Shown here in pieces: positions 32,601-44,706 of a stretch of 64,000 nucleotides of DNA. Each line of letters opens with the position of its first letter. Positions within the stretch are counted from its first letter, which is position 1. The DNA is from Phalacrocorax aristotelis (lineage: Eukaryota > Chordata > Aves > Suliformes > Phalacrocoracidae): positions 62,001 through 126,000 of the forward strand of contig NC_134297.1 in NCBI RefSeq assembly GCF_949628215.1, written 5' to 3'. The notes under the pieces were generated by a model, which saw only the letters and a program-made list of their open reading frames with translations, had not been told where the DNA came from and made no database searches. Made by a program: the position numbers and the translations under genes.

Positions 32601-35600
32601 CCCATCCCACCCACACTCATTGCTCTGCTCAGAGATGCACATGAGAGGATGCCTCAGACACAGCTCAGCACACGCTTCCCCTGCCCGGGGCGAGTGGCTT
32701 ACAGTAAAAACCCTACCTGCCATCTTATCAGCAATCAGATGGTGTCTGATAGCGGCACTCAGCCTCCACACCTCCGGCTCCGGCTCCGAATGCGAGGTGA
32801 TGCTGGAAACCTCAGCAGCCAAACACTCTGCAGGCTGCCCATCTGCTGTCGTCGGTGGCACTGGCGTGGCTCCAGGCAGTGCTCCAACACTCCGGCCAGC
32901 AAACCTGGCCATTTCCCATCATTTCCTTTTTTCCTCTAAAGCTGGAACCTTCCAACCTCTCCCCAGTGAAGTTACCCATTCCAACACGTGTTCTCTTCGG
33001 GGTTTTCAGCACACTCGCCTGCATGTCCTGTGCAGCCCGGTTTGGTTGCTGTACCAAATTGCAAAGGTTTTTGCTTTGGTTTGGGGAGTTTCTGGGGGAG
33101 ATCCAAGGATCTGGCCCCGGCCAACACATCACAGTTTTCCACGCGTAACTCCTGACACGGGGTCCAGGTACGGACTAGGCGGGAAATATTTTCAAGCCAG
33201 GGAGGAGACAAACTGGGAGGGATTTCTAAAGGCTTCTGTCTTTAGCAGCAAACTCCAGCCTCCAGAATCATACCCTGAACTGGAAAAATAATTGCTCCCT
33301 GGGAAGATGAACGTGTCTCACCAAAGGCTTGCAGCCCCACCATTATGTTAGGGGAAGAGAGCCATGTGTGTTTGAGGTTTTGGGCAGGGAGGAGGACCCT
33401 CGGTCCCCAAGGGGACCAGCTGTCGCCCGTTAGGGAGGAAGCACTGTGGCATCACAGCACAGCGGCGGCACCTCTGGGTGTAGAGCCAGCGGGTAACTTG
33501 GGGCAGACCAAAGTCTATCTGGCGCGACGCCCTTTCTGGCAGTAGCCGAAGGTAGAGGCCCAGGGAAGAGGGCAAGAGCTGGGCTTGTATTCCACACTGC
33601 CCCAAGGGCTCGCTCACCTTCCTACTGTCCACGGCTCGGGGAGTGCCTGAGCCAGCTGCCTGCTCCGCGCATTTGGTAATGCTCCGTAGACTTCTTCCCC
33701 ATCCTCACACCCAGGCTCCCCTTGGAGCCACGCAGATGGTTTCAACGGCGCAGCCATTCAGGACAAGCGCCGCTGCTGCTGCGATGTCACCTCTTTACCC
33801 CGGTCACGTGCGGAGGCACCCAGCGCGTCACCCGGGGAAGGCTGCCCGAGAGAGAAGAAACATAAATCACTCATCTCTAGCTACGCACAACGCAGGGCTC
33901 GAGGCTGGTCACGGTCATTTGGCTTAGCAGCGGGGGAGGGGGGAGAGAGCAAAAACCCCCCAAATCAGCTCTAAAACTGCTTAAAGGAGGGCTAGTATTT
34001 TTAGATGGGAACTTTGGCTGACAAGGGAAGGAGCAGCAGGTGCAAACAGCTACAGCTGGCAGTGAAAGGTATGAAAGCAGTGAGCGGAGACTTCCGCTGT
34101 GGTTGGCACTGAAGTCTCGGCACCGGTCTCCCGAGAGGGTGTGGGTGGGGGAGCTCAGGGTAACTGCTGCCATGCTCTTCCCAGTTGTCACTAATTTCTC
34201 AGCTTGCCGCAAGCCTCCTGTGCCGCTCTCTTTTTCTGCCCATCTGCATCCGAGCCCTTTGCTTTTGGGACCGTCCAGCTCCTGCGAGGTGCCCGAGGCC
34301 AGCCAGAGCGCGCCCGCTGCCCGGGGACCTGGTCCCAAGCACGACTGCCGCTTTCCGGCACTCGGGGCTTGCGCGCGGTCTCAGCCCGGATACGGGCTGC
34401 TCACCTGGCGAGGGGCTACAGCATGCCAAGTGCGAATCACATCTGCGGTGGCTCTTTTGCACTTTCCTTACCAGGTACCAGCCCAGGGGCCGAGTGGTGT
34501 TTTCAGATTCCCTTTCCTGCTCTGGCTGCAGTTAGTTCAGAACTGCAAGGGTTACTAACGGAACAGATTTTTCTCTCTCCGCATCCAGCCCCATAGTTAT
34601 GGCACCATGGCACCTCAGAGCCGTTCCTCCAGTCGTGTTTGAACAGTGGCCCCGCTCCTTCCCCCGAGTGCATGGAAAGCAATCCCCAGCACGGCTGCTG
34701 CTGTCCCCACCTCCCCTCGCTCTGCCCCAGGCAGCCCCGAGGAGGAGAGGCAGAAGGGGACAGAGTCAGTGCACATAGCTCGAGGTAGAGGTGTGCTCTG
34801 CGGTGAATCCCACCACCTTCGTACCTGACAGCAGGCAGGACAGGGACAGCCGGTGTCAGAAACGGGTGGAAAGATTGGGAAAGCTAGCAGAAGAGGGTTC
34901 CGTGCTGCGTGAGAAAGAAAAAAAAACCAAACAAAACCAGCAGGTAACTCAGCAAAAACCAGAATATGAAACCGGTCATCCCTCTGGACACCAGAACATC
35001 CCCAAATACGCTAGCGAACGGTTACAGACTGAGCAGCCCTCGCTATCAGAGATCAGAACAACCCTCTCCGTGTGCTGCTGCACCTCCTGGGACCCGGCAC
35101 CAGCGGGGCCTCCCAGGTCGGCAGGCTGCAGCCAGGCAGCACCTCCTCCTGACGCAGGCAGGCTGCAGGGCGTGGGGGTGCTCTGCTCCAGGTCTGCCAG
35201 GTGCGCCTGAGGGGCTGGGTTCTCGTGTTCAGAAACGCCCCTCCGGTAACCAGACTCTCTCTCTTCCCCAGAGCCAGGTGGAGCTGAGCGGTTACTATGA
35301 AGCAGAGAACAGCACCCCTTCTTTGGAGGGCTACTTTTGCTTCAACCCAGCCTCCTCTGTGGTTGGCAACCAGAGCAACGCCTTCAGAAAGGTCTTCATG
35401 CCCCTCATCTATCTGCTGATGTTTGTGCTGGGGACTGTGGGCAATGCCCTGGTCCTGGTCATTTTAGAGAGGTTCAAGCGGTCTCGCACTACCACGGAGA
35501 ACTTCCTCTTCCACCTCACCCTGGCCAACCTGGTGCTGTTGTTCACCTTCCCCTTCAGCGTGGTGGAGAGCTTGGCCGGGTGGGTATTCGGGAAGTTCCT

Positions 35601-36348
35601 CTGCAAGATCCTCAGTGCTGTCCACAAGGTCAATTTCTACTGCAGTAGCATGCTGCTGGGGTGCATCGCGGTGGACCGCTACCTGGCCATCGTCTACGCA
35701 ATCCACACCTACCGCAAACGCAGAACTCGCTCCATCCACCTCACCTGCATGGCCGTCTGGCTCTGCTCACTGCTGCTGACCTTACCCGATCTCATCTTCA
35801 TGGAAGTCTGGACAGACGACAGCAACCGCAGCATCTGCTATTTTCCAGAGGTTGGGATCGACGGCAACAACGCCTGGCTGGCGACCCGCTTCCTCTACCA
35901 CACCGTGGCCTTCTTTGTGCCCCTCCTGGTCATGTGTTACTGCTACACAGCCATCGTCCGGGCTCTGTGTCAGTCCCAGCGCCTGCAGAGGCAAAAGGCT
36001 GTCCGCGTGGCCATCCTGGTCACAGGCGTCTTCCTGCTCTGCTGGAGCCCGTACCACATCGTCATCTTCCTGAACACGCTTACCAAGCTGGAAGCCTTCA
36101 CCAAGAACTGCCTCCTGGAAGACCAGCTGGACACAGCCATCATGGTGACAGAGGCCATCGGCTTCACACACTGCTGTCTCAATCCCATCCTCTACGCCTT
36201 CATCGGAGTCAAGTTCCGTAACGACTTCTTCCGGATCCTGCAGGAGCTCGGCTGCATAAGCCAGGAGACCCTGCAGGAGATCCTGGAGGTGACGAGGAAG
36301 GGCAGCGGGATCGAGTCTGACAACACCACCTCTATCTCTACTTTCTAG
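29637..36348 (+). CDS. CXCR5: CXCR5, chemokine receptor for CXCL13, complete (two coding exons)
   Basis: CXCR5 is a class A GPCR that guides B cells and follicular helper T cells into follicles by sensing CXCL13. Coding exons are 29637-29675 (MGPVSYSSETYDL, donor TTG|GTGAGT) and 35272-36348 (acceptor TTCCCCAG), joined in phase 0 to give 371 aa; human has 372 with the same short first exon. Seven hydrophobic segments are evident. Hallmarks are N-glycosylation sequons at N26 and N46, acidic N-terminal tyrosines (YDL, GYYEAE) suited to sulfation, Cys124 and Cys202 (ECL1-ECL2 bridge), Cys36 and Cys293 (N-terminus-ECL3 bridge), DRYLAIV at 148-154, CWSP at 270-273 and NPILY at 317-321. The tail ends SISTF, like human SLTTF, with Ser/Thr for GRK phosphorylation. 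The open frame extends upstream of 35272, but the splice signals and exon 1 match show that part is intronic. Confidence 0.95.
29676..35271 (+). other. CXCR5: CXCR5 intron 1
   Basis: A 5.6-kb GT-AG intron. I see no transposon with clear family identity in it. It contains an unusually long open frame (32224-33291, plus strand, 355 codons) without a recognisable domain. Purine-rich GGAA-containing stretches near 30.4-30.8 kb resemble ETS/PU.1 sites and could be lymphoid enhancers, but this is only suggestive. Confidence 0.7.
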
Positions 36349-38550
36349 CCGGGAAAGGCAGCCTGCAGGGCACAACCGTCCTGGGGCTTGCCTTCCCAGT
36401 GGCACGTGTGCTGTGGCCTCAGTCCCAAGTTTCACAAGCATCCCCACCACTTTCTTCACTCCTCAGGAAATCGAGGCCCAATAGCCACCAAACACCCAAA
36501 TCCCACCAGATCTCTTCCCTGGCTCTTTCTGGTTCTCACACCTGCAGAAATCTGTCCGGCGGTTGATGGCGGACACTGGCTGGCCAACGGTCACTCTGGC
36601 AGGGCCGGATGAACCCGAGCGGGTTGCACCCAACGGTTCCACGTCTCCCTCGAAAACCGGAGCGCAGGCATCCTGTGCACGGAGCCAGGCACGAGATCGA
36701 GGTGCCGGGGGGCAGGGAAAGAAGCGCAGCCAAGTAAACGTGGAGTTGTGTCAGTGAGCAAGGACTGGGGGCAAAAGCTAAGCAGGTCTCTGTTTCACTG
36801 GCTCAGGCTGGTGGAGGCAGGCCTGAAGGAAGCAGCAGGACGCAATGGCCATGGCAGACAGAACGAGGCGCAGGTAGGACCAGCGGGGGATGCAGAGGTC
36901 GCTGCAATAGCATGGGCACGTGGTGCTGGACAGTCTCTGGCTGCAATATTGCTCCTCCTGCTGCCTGACATTCCCCCCTCCCCCGCCAGCCAGCCACGGC
37001 ACATTGATTTTCCCAACTTGGCTCATGCCAGGAGGTCCTGCCACGGACTCAAAGATCTGACTGTCATGGATTCCTTTCCTGACATCGACTGCATGCTTTC
37101 CCGCTCACTTGACCTGTTTTATTGCTGTTAAGAGCTCCAGTGAGTGACTGCCGAACTGACCGCCTGACTACGCAAAAGCTTTCCTTTAAGGAAGAAAGCT
37201 GTCTGGAGAGATGGCTTCTATCTTGTGCCTGAGCACGGGGGAGACGAACTGTATGGCTTTGTGAGGCTGAAGGTGTAACTTTTGGGGTTTTTGCAGCTAG
37301 TTGTAAGGCACTTGGTGCGTTCTGAGAGCAAGGAGACCCACTGCCCCAGGGTAAGGAAAAGAGCTCGTTTGCATAATTTCTGTTCGTTTTTAGCGGGCTG
37401 AGAGGGAACGTAGCATTTTGCTTTGCACCGTACTTTCTGGTATTTTTGCTCCACCTGCATCTACGGGGCTTTCAGAGGTTTAGTGCATCCAGGTTTACAC
37501 AGAACCAACCTGGGCGCTGATCTTGCCCTGAACCATGAGTATCCAGCAGCTGCTTAGATCGGGCTGCTCGACAACAATTTGGTCCAAAATAAGAGCGTCA
37601 GCTTTCGCCGTCACTAATAATTGCGCCGCAAGATGACGCGTGGGCAGCCCCAACAGACACGCAGCCTGCTGCTTCCTAGGAGGTCTTGTCGCAGGATAAC
37701 ATCGCAGCGGCCCGCACGCAGCGCTGCTCTGTGACATTTCTCTTGCTAGCTAAGCAGTGCTGTGGCCCTAACTCTGCGAGGGCCATACGTACCAGCTGTC
37801 ACACGAGCACGGCCCTAATCACGAGCACACTTCAAAATCCGCTCTACCATTCGCCTCGCTTTTTAAGCAAAGTTGGAACAGCGTCAGTTCTGCTGCTGCA
37901 GCAAGAATTTTGTGCTAAACTCACTTCTGAAGTGCGACCCGCTAACAAAGAGCTCGGTTGCGGCTGAACTTCACTGTACCCAAGGGCCCTGCTAAAAAGA
38001 CCAGTCATTATGGAAGGGGTCACGTTACACCAGTCCAGCTCAGGCAGAGATCTCAATAGCTCAATCTCAAACTGTGACTCGAGGAGAAAACTCCCCAAGC
38101 GTAAGGCTTTTTATACAAAAAGCAGTCCACCATTTCCTGCAGCGCTGCGTCTTCAAAGCTGAAACCTGCAGGTAATGGCGACTGTGGTTGTCCAAGCACG
38201 TACGCACAGCGGAGGAAGAGCGGCTCTCTGAAGCCTGCCCTCGCTACCTCCACGGTTGTACTGGTGAGCAAAGCTGTTGCAGGTGCATTGTGAACACCTC
38301 CCCAGCCCCAGTTCTGATGGGAACTGCGTTCCCACGCAAAAGCGTTACTGAAGAAATGAACAGTCAGGGTGTAACATTCGTACAGTGTTTGCAAGGTAAA
38401 AAGAAAATCTGCACACAAAACAGGGGCGGACAGATCACGCGTCTATCGTTACTATAGATTCTAGTACTGGCATGTTGGTAAACTTTTTAAAAGTTTTGAC
38501 GCAAGCTGTAATAAACAAACAGTGAAATAAAATACCATCTTCTGATGTAT
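36349..38550 (+). other. CXCR5: Probable CXCR5 3' UTR
   Basis: No coding conservation follows the stop at 36346-36348. The first clustered canonical poly(A) signals on the plus strand are at 38510-38531, giving a 3' UTR of about 2.2 kb, in the range of the mammalian gene. The extent is inferred. Confidence 0.5.
38510..38531 (+). terminator. CXCR5: Tandem poly(A) signals, likely CXCR5 3' end
   Basis: AATAAA occurs at 38510-38515 and again at 38526-38531. A T/G-rich stretch with TTGTCTG follows within about 40 bp, as expected for a cleavage site. Confidence 0.5.
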
Positions 38551-41164
38551 AGTGCTTGCAAGCAGTTGTCTGCGGTCGTGCCACTCTTGCAAGGGAAACA
38601 CATCAGAGAGCACTAAGAGGGTTGATGGCACCTTTCTGACAAGCGCTGCTGTTCGCAGCGCTCATCAGAGTACCTTGCTCAGATTTCCTTTCACCAGTGC
38701 AGCAGAAGGCTTTGCTGCGTTCAGAGTCCAGACCTGCATTAGCTCCTGCCTTCACAGAACCTCTTCTACCGACTGCAGCAGCTCCTTACCCAGTTTTACA
38801 GCAGCTGCTAACCTGAGTGGGAAGCTGCCCTCGTACCCCCGTCTGGCTCAGCCAGCCTGGGGAAGGCTCAGCTTGGAGCTGGCAGCCCCTTCCCCAAAGA
38901 GGGGACACCGCTCCTCCTGCAGCTGACACAGCCAGCCTGCTGAATGGAGAGGAGAAGAAAGCAAGAGGAACTCTCCCTCACCGCAGAGGAAGCTGGGCTT
39001 TCCACTCAGTGAAATCCTCCCCATCTCCCCAAGGTTCGCGTGGCCGTCATATGCCTTGGCCCAGAGTGGGCTCCCCCGCCAAGCGCTCACGCCACCAGAG
39101 CCACCCCCGGACGCTGCAGCCTCAGGCGGACCTTCAGGCTCCCCCGCGGAGCTCTGCTCGGCCCCAGCCCACCCCTGCAGAGGGAGGCAGACGGGCTCCG
39201 CTCCCGCCTCGGGCTGCCGGCAAGGGGGACTGAGGGCCAAGGGGAGCTCCGAGGCAGCTGCTGCAGGGAGCTGGTGCGCGGGCAAGGCCACGTCACCGCT
39301 GTCCACAGCGCAGGCTCGCGTGACCCTGGCCCCAGGCTATGCTCTGCAAACAAGGCTGGAGCAGACAGCTCAGCGAAAGCCCTGGTCCGCGCTGAAGGCA
39401 ACCCCAAAGAAGGGGACGCAAAGACCCCCACAATAGCATGCTGCTCTGCACGTCCTACAGGGTGACTGAGTCTCCCAGGGGACAGAGCTGGGGTGTTTCA
39501 ACAGAGCATCCTGCTGCACACGCACAGCCGTCACGGGGCAGCGGCAGGCAGCGGAGCGTGCACCGACCAGCACCAGCCAAGGAACGCATGAGCGAACGCG
39601 TGCCTGGGAGTGCTGCAGAGGAGGGGTTCTCCCCACGCCCTCGCACCCTTCCTAGCAGCTCTAGCACCCTCTGCCCCACTGTGACTCACGCGGTTTCATT
39701 CTGCGTATCAAGAAGCCGACCTACTTCTTCACCCCACTCTTCCAGAACCGAACAGGTGCTCGAGCACTTCAGTGTCTGTACCGCTGCCCGCTGTGTTGTC
39801 CTTATCTTTGAGCACAGGTGGCTCTGGACATGCGACACCACAGCCACCAAGGCCCACGAGCTTGTGTCCCGGGCAGCGCGCCACGTGCACTGCCCCAGCT
39901 CCGTACGCCAATGGCAGCACAGCCCTTTTCTCTCTCTCAGCCCCCAGAGCCGGCCCCTCGCCCCGCCACGGTCACAGCACGCTCTGCATTTGCTCTGGCC
40001 CCCCACGAGCACACAGCAGCTACAGCACACGCGCGCTTTCCCAGGCCACGAGATGCCCACAACAGCGAGGGGCTCCAGGCACCAACGGACAGCGTGGGCA
40101 GCGAGCCCCTGCTCTGGGCCACCGCTCTGTTCTGCCGGACACTTGAGGTGCTCAGGGTGGCCCTGCCTGGCTCCCGCCCACCCCCCCCAGCCCTGTGCAC
40201 ACCCCTTCACCTACCTGGGAGGACTGCCCTGTCCCGCATCCCGCGAAGGCCGTTCCCTGGTCCCAGCCCAGCTTCCACTGCCCATAGGCAGCAGCGCCGG
40301 ATCGTTGCCGCTGCAGGCAGGGCACAGCCTCATGGCAGGGGCGCTCACAGGCTGCACCAAGCGCAGCCATCCCAGCTCCCACAGGGAGCTCTCAGCCGTC
40401 TCACCACGGGCAGGAGCGTCTCTTCAGGTAGAGGTGTGCAGCAACCGCCTCGAAATCACAGTCAATGGGACCTGCGGCGCTGGGAGCCTCACAGCTCAGG
40501 CGGCCAGCCCCTCTCCCTCACTCCCCCTGCCCGGGGGCCTGCAGCCCTCACGCCAGGCACCAGACGTGCTCAGGAACAGCCACGGGACCAGCAGCAGGGG
40601 AAAACAAGGCTGTTTGCCTCGTTACTCTCACTTGTTTGCAGCAGCTAGAAAAAGATGGTCCCTTTTAAGCCACGGTAGCTAGAGGATGGACTGGCAGGGC
40701 AGAGGGTGGGATAGAACAACCAGCAAGCCTGGAGTTAGGCAGCAAAATCCGCAATACCGTACCAAACCAGTCCGAACTGCGTGGTTGGGCCTCATTCGAC
40801 ACAGGGAGCTGGCACGCAAGCGGCTGAGGAGGGCCAAGCCGTCTACCCCACCGCAGCAAGCCCCGAATGGCTGACCCCACTACGTGAGGGGCTGCCCAGC
40901 TTTACAGGAAGAAAACTCCAGCTACAGCCAAGTCTCAGCGTGCCCGAGGCACAGGCGACTCCTGCAAGCCGGAAGAGCTCCTCCCCTCTCAAGCAGAGCC
41001 CCCACCTGACCAGAGTTATTTATAGTGGGGCCGGCTGAGCCCCTCTGATCAGCCCCAACCTGCTGCAGGTGATGCTGGCTGAGCTCCCGGGGGCTGGGCT
41101 GAGCACATCTGCCCACGGCCCGGCAGCAGAAAATCCCGCAGCCCACTGAAGACAGGCACAGGGT
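38551..41164. other. Spacer between the convergent CXCR5 and BCL9L genes
   Basis: The sequence is GC-rich and unique. A 414-codon plus-strand frame (39438-40682) overlaps a 276-codon frame and antisense frames; it is Pro/Ser/Ala-rich without a recognisable domain, and stop codons are rare simply because of GC content. No transposon or RNA gene is identified. In human this interval also holds no gene. Confidence 0.55.
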
Positions 41165-41184
41165 CAGGTTTTGAAATTCGTCTT

Positions 41185-41190
41185 TTTAAT
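41185..41190 (-). terminator. BCL9L: BCL9L poly(A) signal ATTAAA
   Basis: ATTAAA, the commonest variant hexamer, on the minus strand, just downstream of an A/U-rich block. Unique GC-rich DNA follows, so this is the likely end of the gene. Confidence 0.5.
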
Positions 41191-44100
41191 AAAAAGGCAC
41201 CTATAAAACAGGTCAATACATTACAGGCAGCACAGATACCCAAAAACAAGCCTAAAAATTGTTTCAAATAAAAACCAATAAGATGTCTTCACATATTGTA
41301 TTTATATATTTATATTTATATATATATTTATATAATGGTACAAAATGACTGGGGAAGTTTCTCCATGGGATGACAGAGAACAGGTCAGTCACCATTACCT
41401 CAACGTGAAAGCTAATTCCGGGTGTGTGATTATCTGACGTACTGAAAGATGTGGTTTCCCGGCGTTCGCTTCTGTGGAACTGGAAAAACATGGCGAAGTC
41501 ACGGCTAAAACATGGGCAAGCCTTTGACTGTGATTAGGTGGAGTCAGTACACAGAACTCAAGCTGAGAAGCCGAGCAATAAACTACAAGACACGAGACTA
41601 GACACAGCTCACGGCAGTGGGCAACCGGCGGATGGCAAACCCTGCCCAGGTCTAACAAGGACTGGCTGTTCTTGAGCTTCCAGAGAAGCTCCTGCCATAT
41701 TGCTGTTCACAGACGCCCTCGGGAGCGGTGCCGGGGGCAGAGGGGCGTTAGGCAGCCCTTCTCCCCGTTGTTCAGCCATCGCAGCGGTAAGGGTAGGGCT
41801 GGCTCCAGGGCGGTGGGATTCTGCGGAAGAGCGCCGACTGCTCCTCCAAAGTCCCCAGCTCGGACCTAGCATTGGGATTTCCCTTTTGTATCCAGGGCTG
41901 CTGAGGCAAAAGGCTTTGCTGCTTACTCAGTTGTCATCGAAGGACAGGTCTTCCTCCTGCCGCCAGGCAGAGATAGCATCACGCTGCCCTGCCCCTGCGG
42001 GCGGGCGGCGGCGACCTCCCTAGCGCCGCACCGCAGGGTGCCGCAGCCCACGGCCACCAGCTGACACAGGGACCGTGCGCTGCTGACAGAGCGAGGACCG
42101 CAAGCCCCCGGCAACTCCTCAGTCGGGCTGGGCGCAAGGGACAACAGGGAAGGTACGGACACGTGGAGATCTCGACCGGGCTACAACAACAGCTGTCTAC
42201 AGACAAACAAAAAAACCTTCTGTATAGAAAATATTATGGCTTCAAATTGACCGGGACTAGCTGGTGGGTGATGGGCAAGGTTTGGGGCTGGCGTTGGTAG
42301 TTGGATGCTTATGAGAAACCACCAGCAGCCAACACCTGAAGTGCAGCCAAGAGAAGCCACAGCCTTTCAGGCAAGTCAAGCTTAGAAAGAGCTACATCTG
42401 TTTGAGCCACATCCTCCCACGTGAACCGCACACTCTGAAAGGATGGAGAATCCAACCAGCTAACATGTCAGGTCCAAAGCACGCTTCGTTAGCCTGGGCT
42501 GACGATTATTCCTCTGCTCCGACTGCCAAGGCAGGGACGAGCGCTTCTCTGCCATCTCTGAAAATGCTGCTCACTCACATCGTACCCAACAAAACCACAC
42601 AAAGCAGGAGTCCAGAGCAAAATCCTTCCTCGAATCCAGACCCATGCTTCCCACCCAGTACCGCTCGCTACAGAACGCCCCAAGGCTTCAAGGTATTCCT
42701 AACCGGACTTTGTGGCTCCATCTTCTCACAGATCGGATCAGGACAGCCGCTGGGCTGACGTTTCAGCACCCGCCGGCCTTTCCGAACAGCTTGCAACGCG
42801 ATAAAAAGCGTTGCCGTTCGCTCGCTGCTGGACAATCTCCCTTTCCGAAAGCCCCCTCCTCCCTGCGGTAGCGAGTAGGGAAAGGCGAGCTCTGTTACAA
42901 GAGAGGTAGTACGCCAAGTCTGGCTCTGCAGAGAAAATCCTCCAACCGGTGTTCCCCTGGCAATCGCGTGCCCCGAGTTCACCGTCGGATACCCATAGGG
43001 TACACCACGCTGGAACGCGGTCCCCACGGGGGTCCGGAGATACCGCGGTGCGTGCAGAAGCACACGCGTGTCACCCCACAGCCCCCTCTGTGAGCAAACG
43101 CGGGAAAGACCACCGGTGCCACGTGCAGGAAGACCTTACGGAGTGGAGGATGGGGAGGGTGGAGCGCATCCAGAAAAGCCGGAGTTGTTCGACTGGCACG
43201 CTCCCGCCAGCCTAGGAACGGGGTGCTGCGACGCAACCTCGGCCTCTTCTGTCTGAAGCACGGGATGGCCGTGCTGCTGACGCCGCGCAAGACAACTCGT
43301 ACGCCGAGATGGAGCGTCACACACAGGGACAGGTCGTCTTCAACGGCTGGACCTCTATTGTGCAGTAGGGCAGGGCTGCTGCCGGGAGCTCAGGGCGAGA
43401 CGGAGCTAAGGCTGCCTATGAAACTCCAGAGGAGGAGGACCGACAAGCACGAGGAAGACCTGGGAGAGCATTCAACGGCAGAGGTAGAGGGGGCGTGGTG
43501 CAGTCGCGGAGGGCGATGGATGGGTAAAGAACTGGTGTAGGAAGGCTGCAGAAGAGCAGGGTTCCCAGCTAGCCTCTCCCAGAAGCACGGGAACACATCG
43601 CCTCGCTCATCTCGGAGCCTGCCTATCCCTAGGCACCTCACCGCCCTGCCCAAGGCGGGGGGACAGTGCGAACGGAGAAGAAGGGACTAGAGGTGACACG
43701 GCCGGTCGAGACCTTTGGGTCCAGCATATTATTGTCTGCCAAGCCCAGATCCTCGCTGCTACTCCAGCCGAGGGGCCGGCGTCCTCCCCGTCCCAGCCAC
43801 GGCAGCTCCGCCACGGAGCGGTGACGCGGCCTCCTCCCTGGCGGATGAGCACTGCTCCGGCAATGTTTCACCGGGGGCCACAGCTCTGACCTCCCCGACG
43901 GTCCTCAGTCGTCGGTTGTGTTGGTGTACTCGGCACAGCCTCCACAGGGGCCTAAGATCTGCGTGAAACTACACACCCCGCACATGCAAACCGTTCAGAC
44001 GCGTGAACAACACAGGTTTGACACAGAGTCACTCTACAATGGGATCTCTCAATGCCCTGTGCACCCTGGGGGATCCTCCTGCCTCTCCCAGGGAGAGTTT

Positions 44101-44296
44101 TCAATCCTTGTACACTGTTGCCTTTAGCATGTTCCTTGTTTCGGGTTTTTTTTTTTTTTTTTTAAAACATGTTTTGAGGCTTCTATTAAAACACAGAAAT
44201 ACAGAACAATTAAAAACCAGCACAAATTTTGCCTTTCCCAGCGACCTATTTACAGCTAGTTCCAAAAACCCTCTTGCACATTTTGGTTGCTTAAAA

Positions 44297-44383
44297 GGAA
44301 AAAAAAAAAAAAAAAGAAAACAAGAAAGAGGAAAAAAAAAAGGAAAAAAGAGAGAGATAAAAAAAGGGAAAGAAAAACACTTG
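44297..44383 (-). repeat. Long polypyrimidine tract in the BCL9L 3' UTR
   Basis: On the plus strand it is almost wholly A and G (AG-repeats, A runs), so the mRNA carries about 85 nt of U and C with UCUCUCU elements. This is the kind of sequence bound by PTBP1. It also behaves as a simple repeat and may vary in length. Confidence 0.6.
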
Positions 44384-44706
44384 ACGGAGGAAAACCATAA
44401 ATGAAAACTTTACAGACTGCCACAGGGTCTGGATGCCCTTGGTCACCACGCAGCATCCCAAGTAACAGCCCCACTCTCCCAGCCCCTCCACCCTCCCCTT
44501 CCCCAAAAAAGAAAGGAAAAAGAAACCCAATTCACATCAAGTTTACTGCACATCTGGTTTTCTGTGTAGAGGCGAATCCGATACGAAAAGCATCCCACGT
44601 GGTGTCCTCCACCGGCGTCGGCCCCCAACCCTCCCCCGAAGAAAAGGCTGAAAAAGGTTTGTACAGGCAGCCCCGTCCCCTCCCCACCCCTGAGCGGCAG
44701 CCGGGG

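Larger units (their letters stand above)
41165..44706 (-). other. BCL9L: BCL9L 3' UTR (about 3.5 kb)
   Basis: It runs from the stop codon at 44707-44709 to a poly(A) signal at 41185-41190. No conserved coding segment is present. It includes a long pyrimidine tract (mRNA sense) at 44297-44383, a poly(A) run (mRNA sense) near 44147-44163 and a strongly A/U-rich block at 41281-41336 close to the 3' end. Human BCL9L also has a multi-kilobase 3' UTR. The end point is inferred. Confidence 0.65.

Noticed and set aside
34966-35271. In-frame upstream extension of the CXCR5 second exon (102 extra codons)
   Set aside because: A strong acceptor (TTCCCCAG) at 35271 and a matching 13-codon exon 1 with a good donor at 29675 explain the N-terminus and give the family length.
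39438-40682. 414-codon plus-strand open frame between CXCR5 and BCL9L
   Set aside because: GC-rich DNA with overlapping long frames in several phases; Pro/Ser/Ala-rich product, no domain, no splice-supported continuation. One stretch (VEVCSNRLEITVNGTC) looks protein-like but stands alone.
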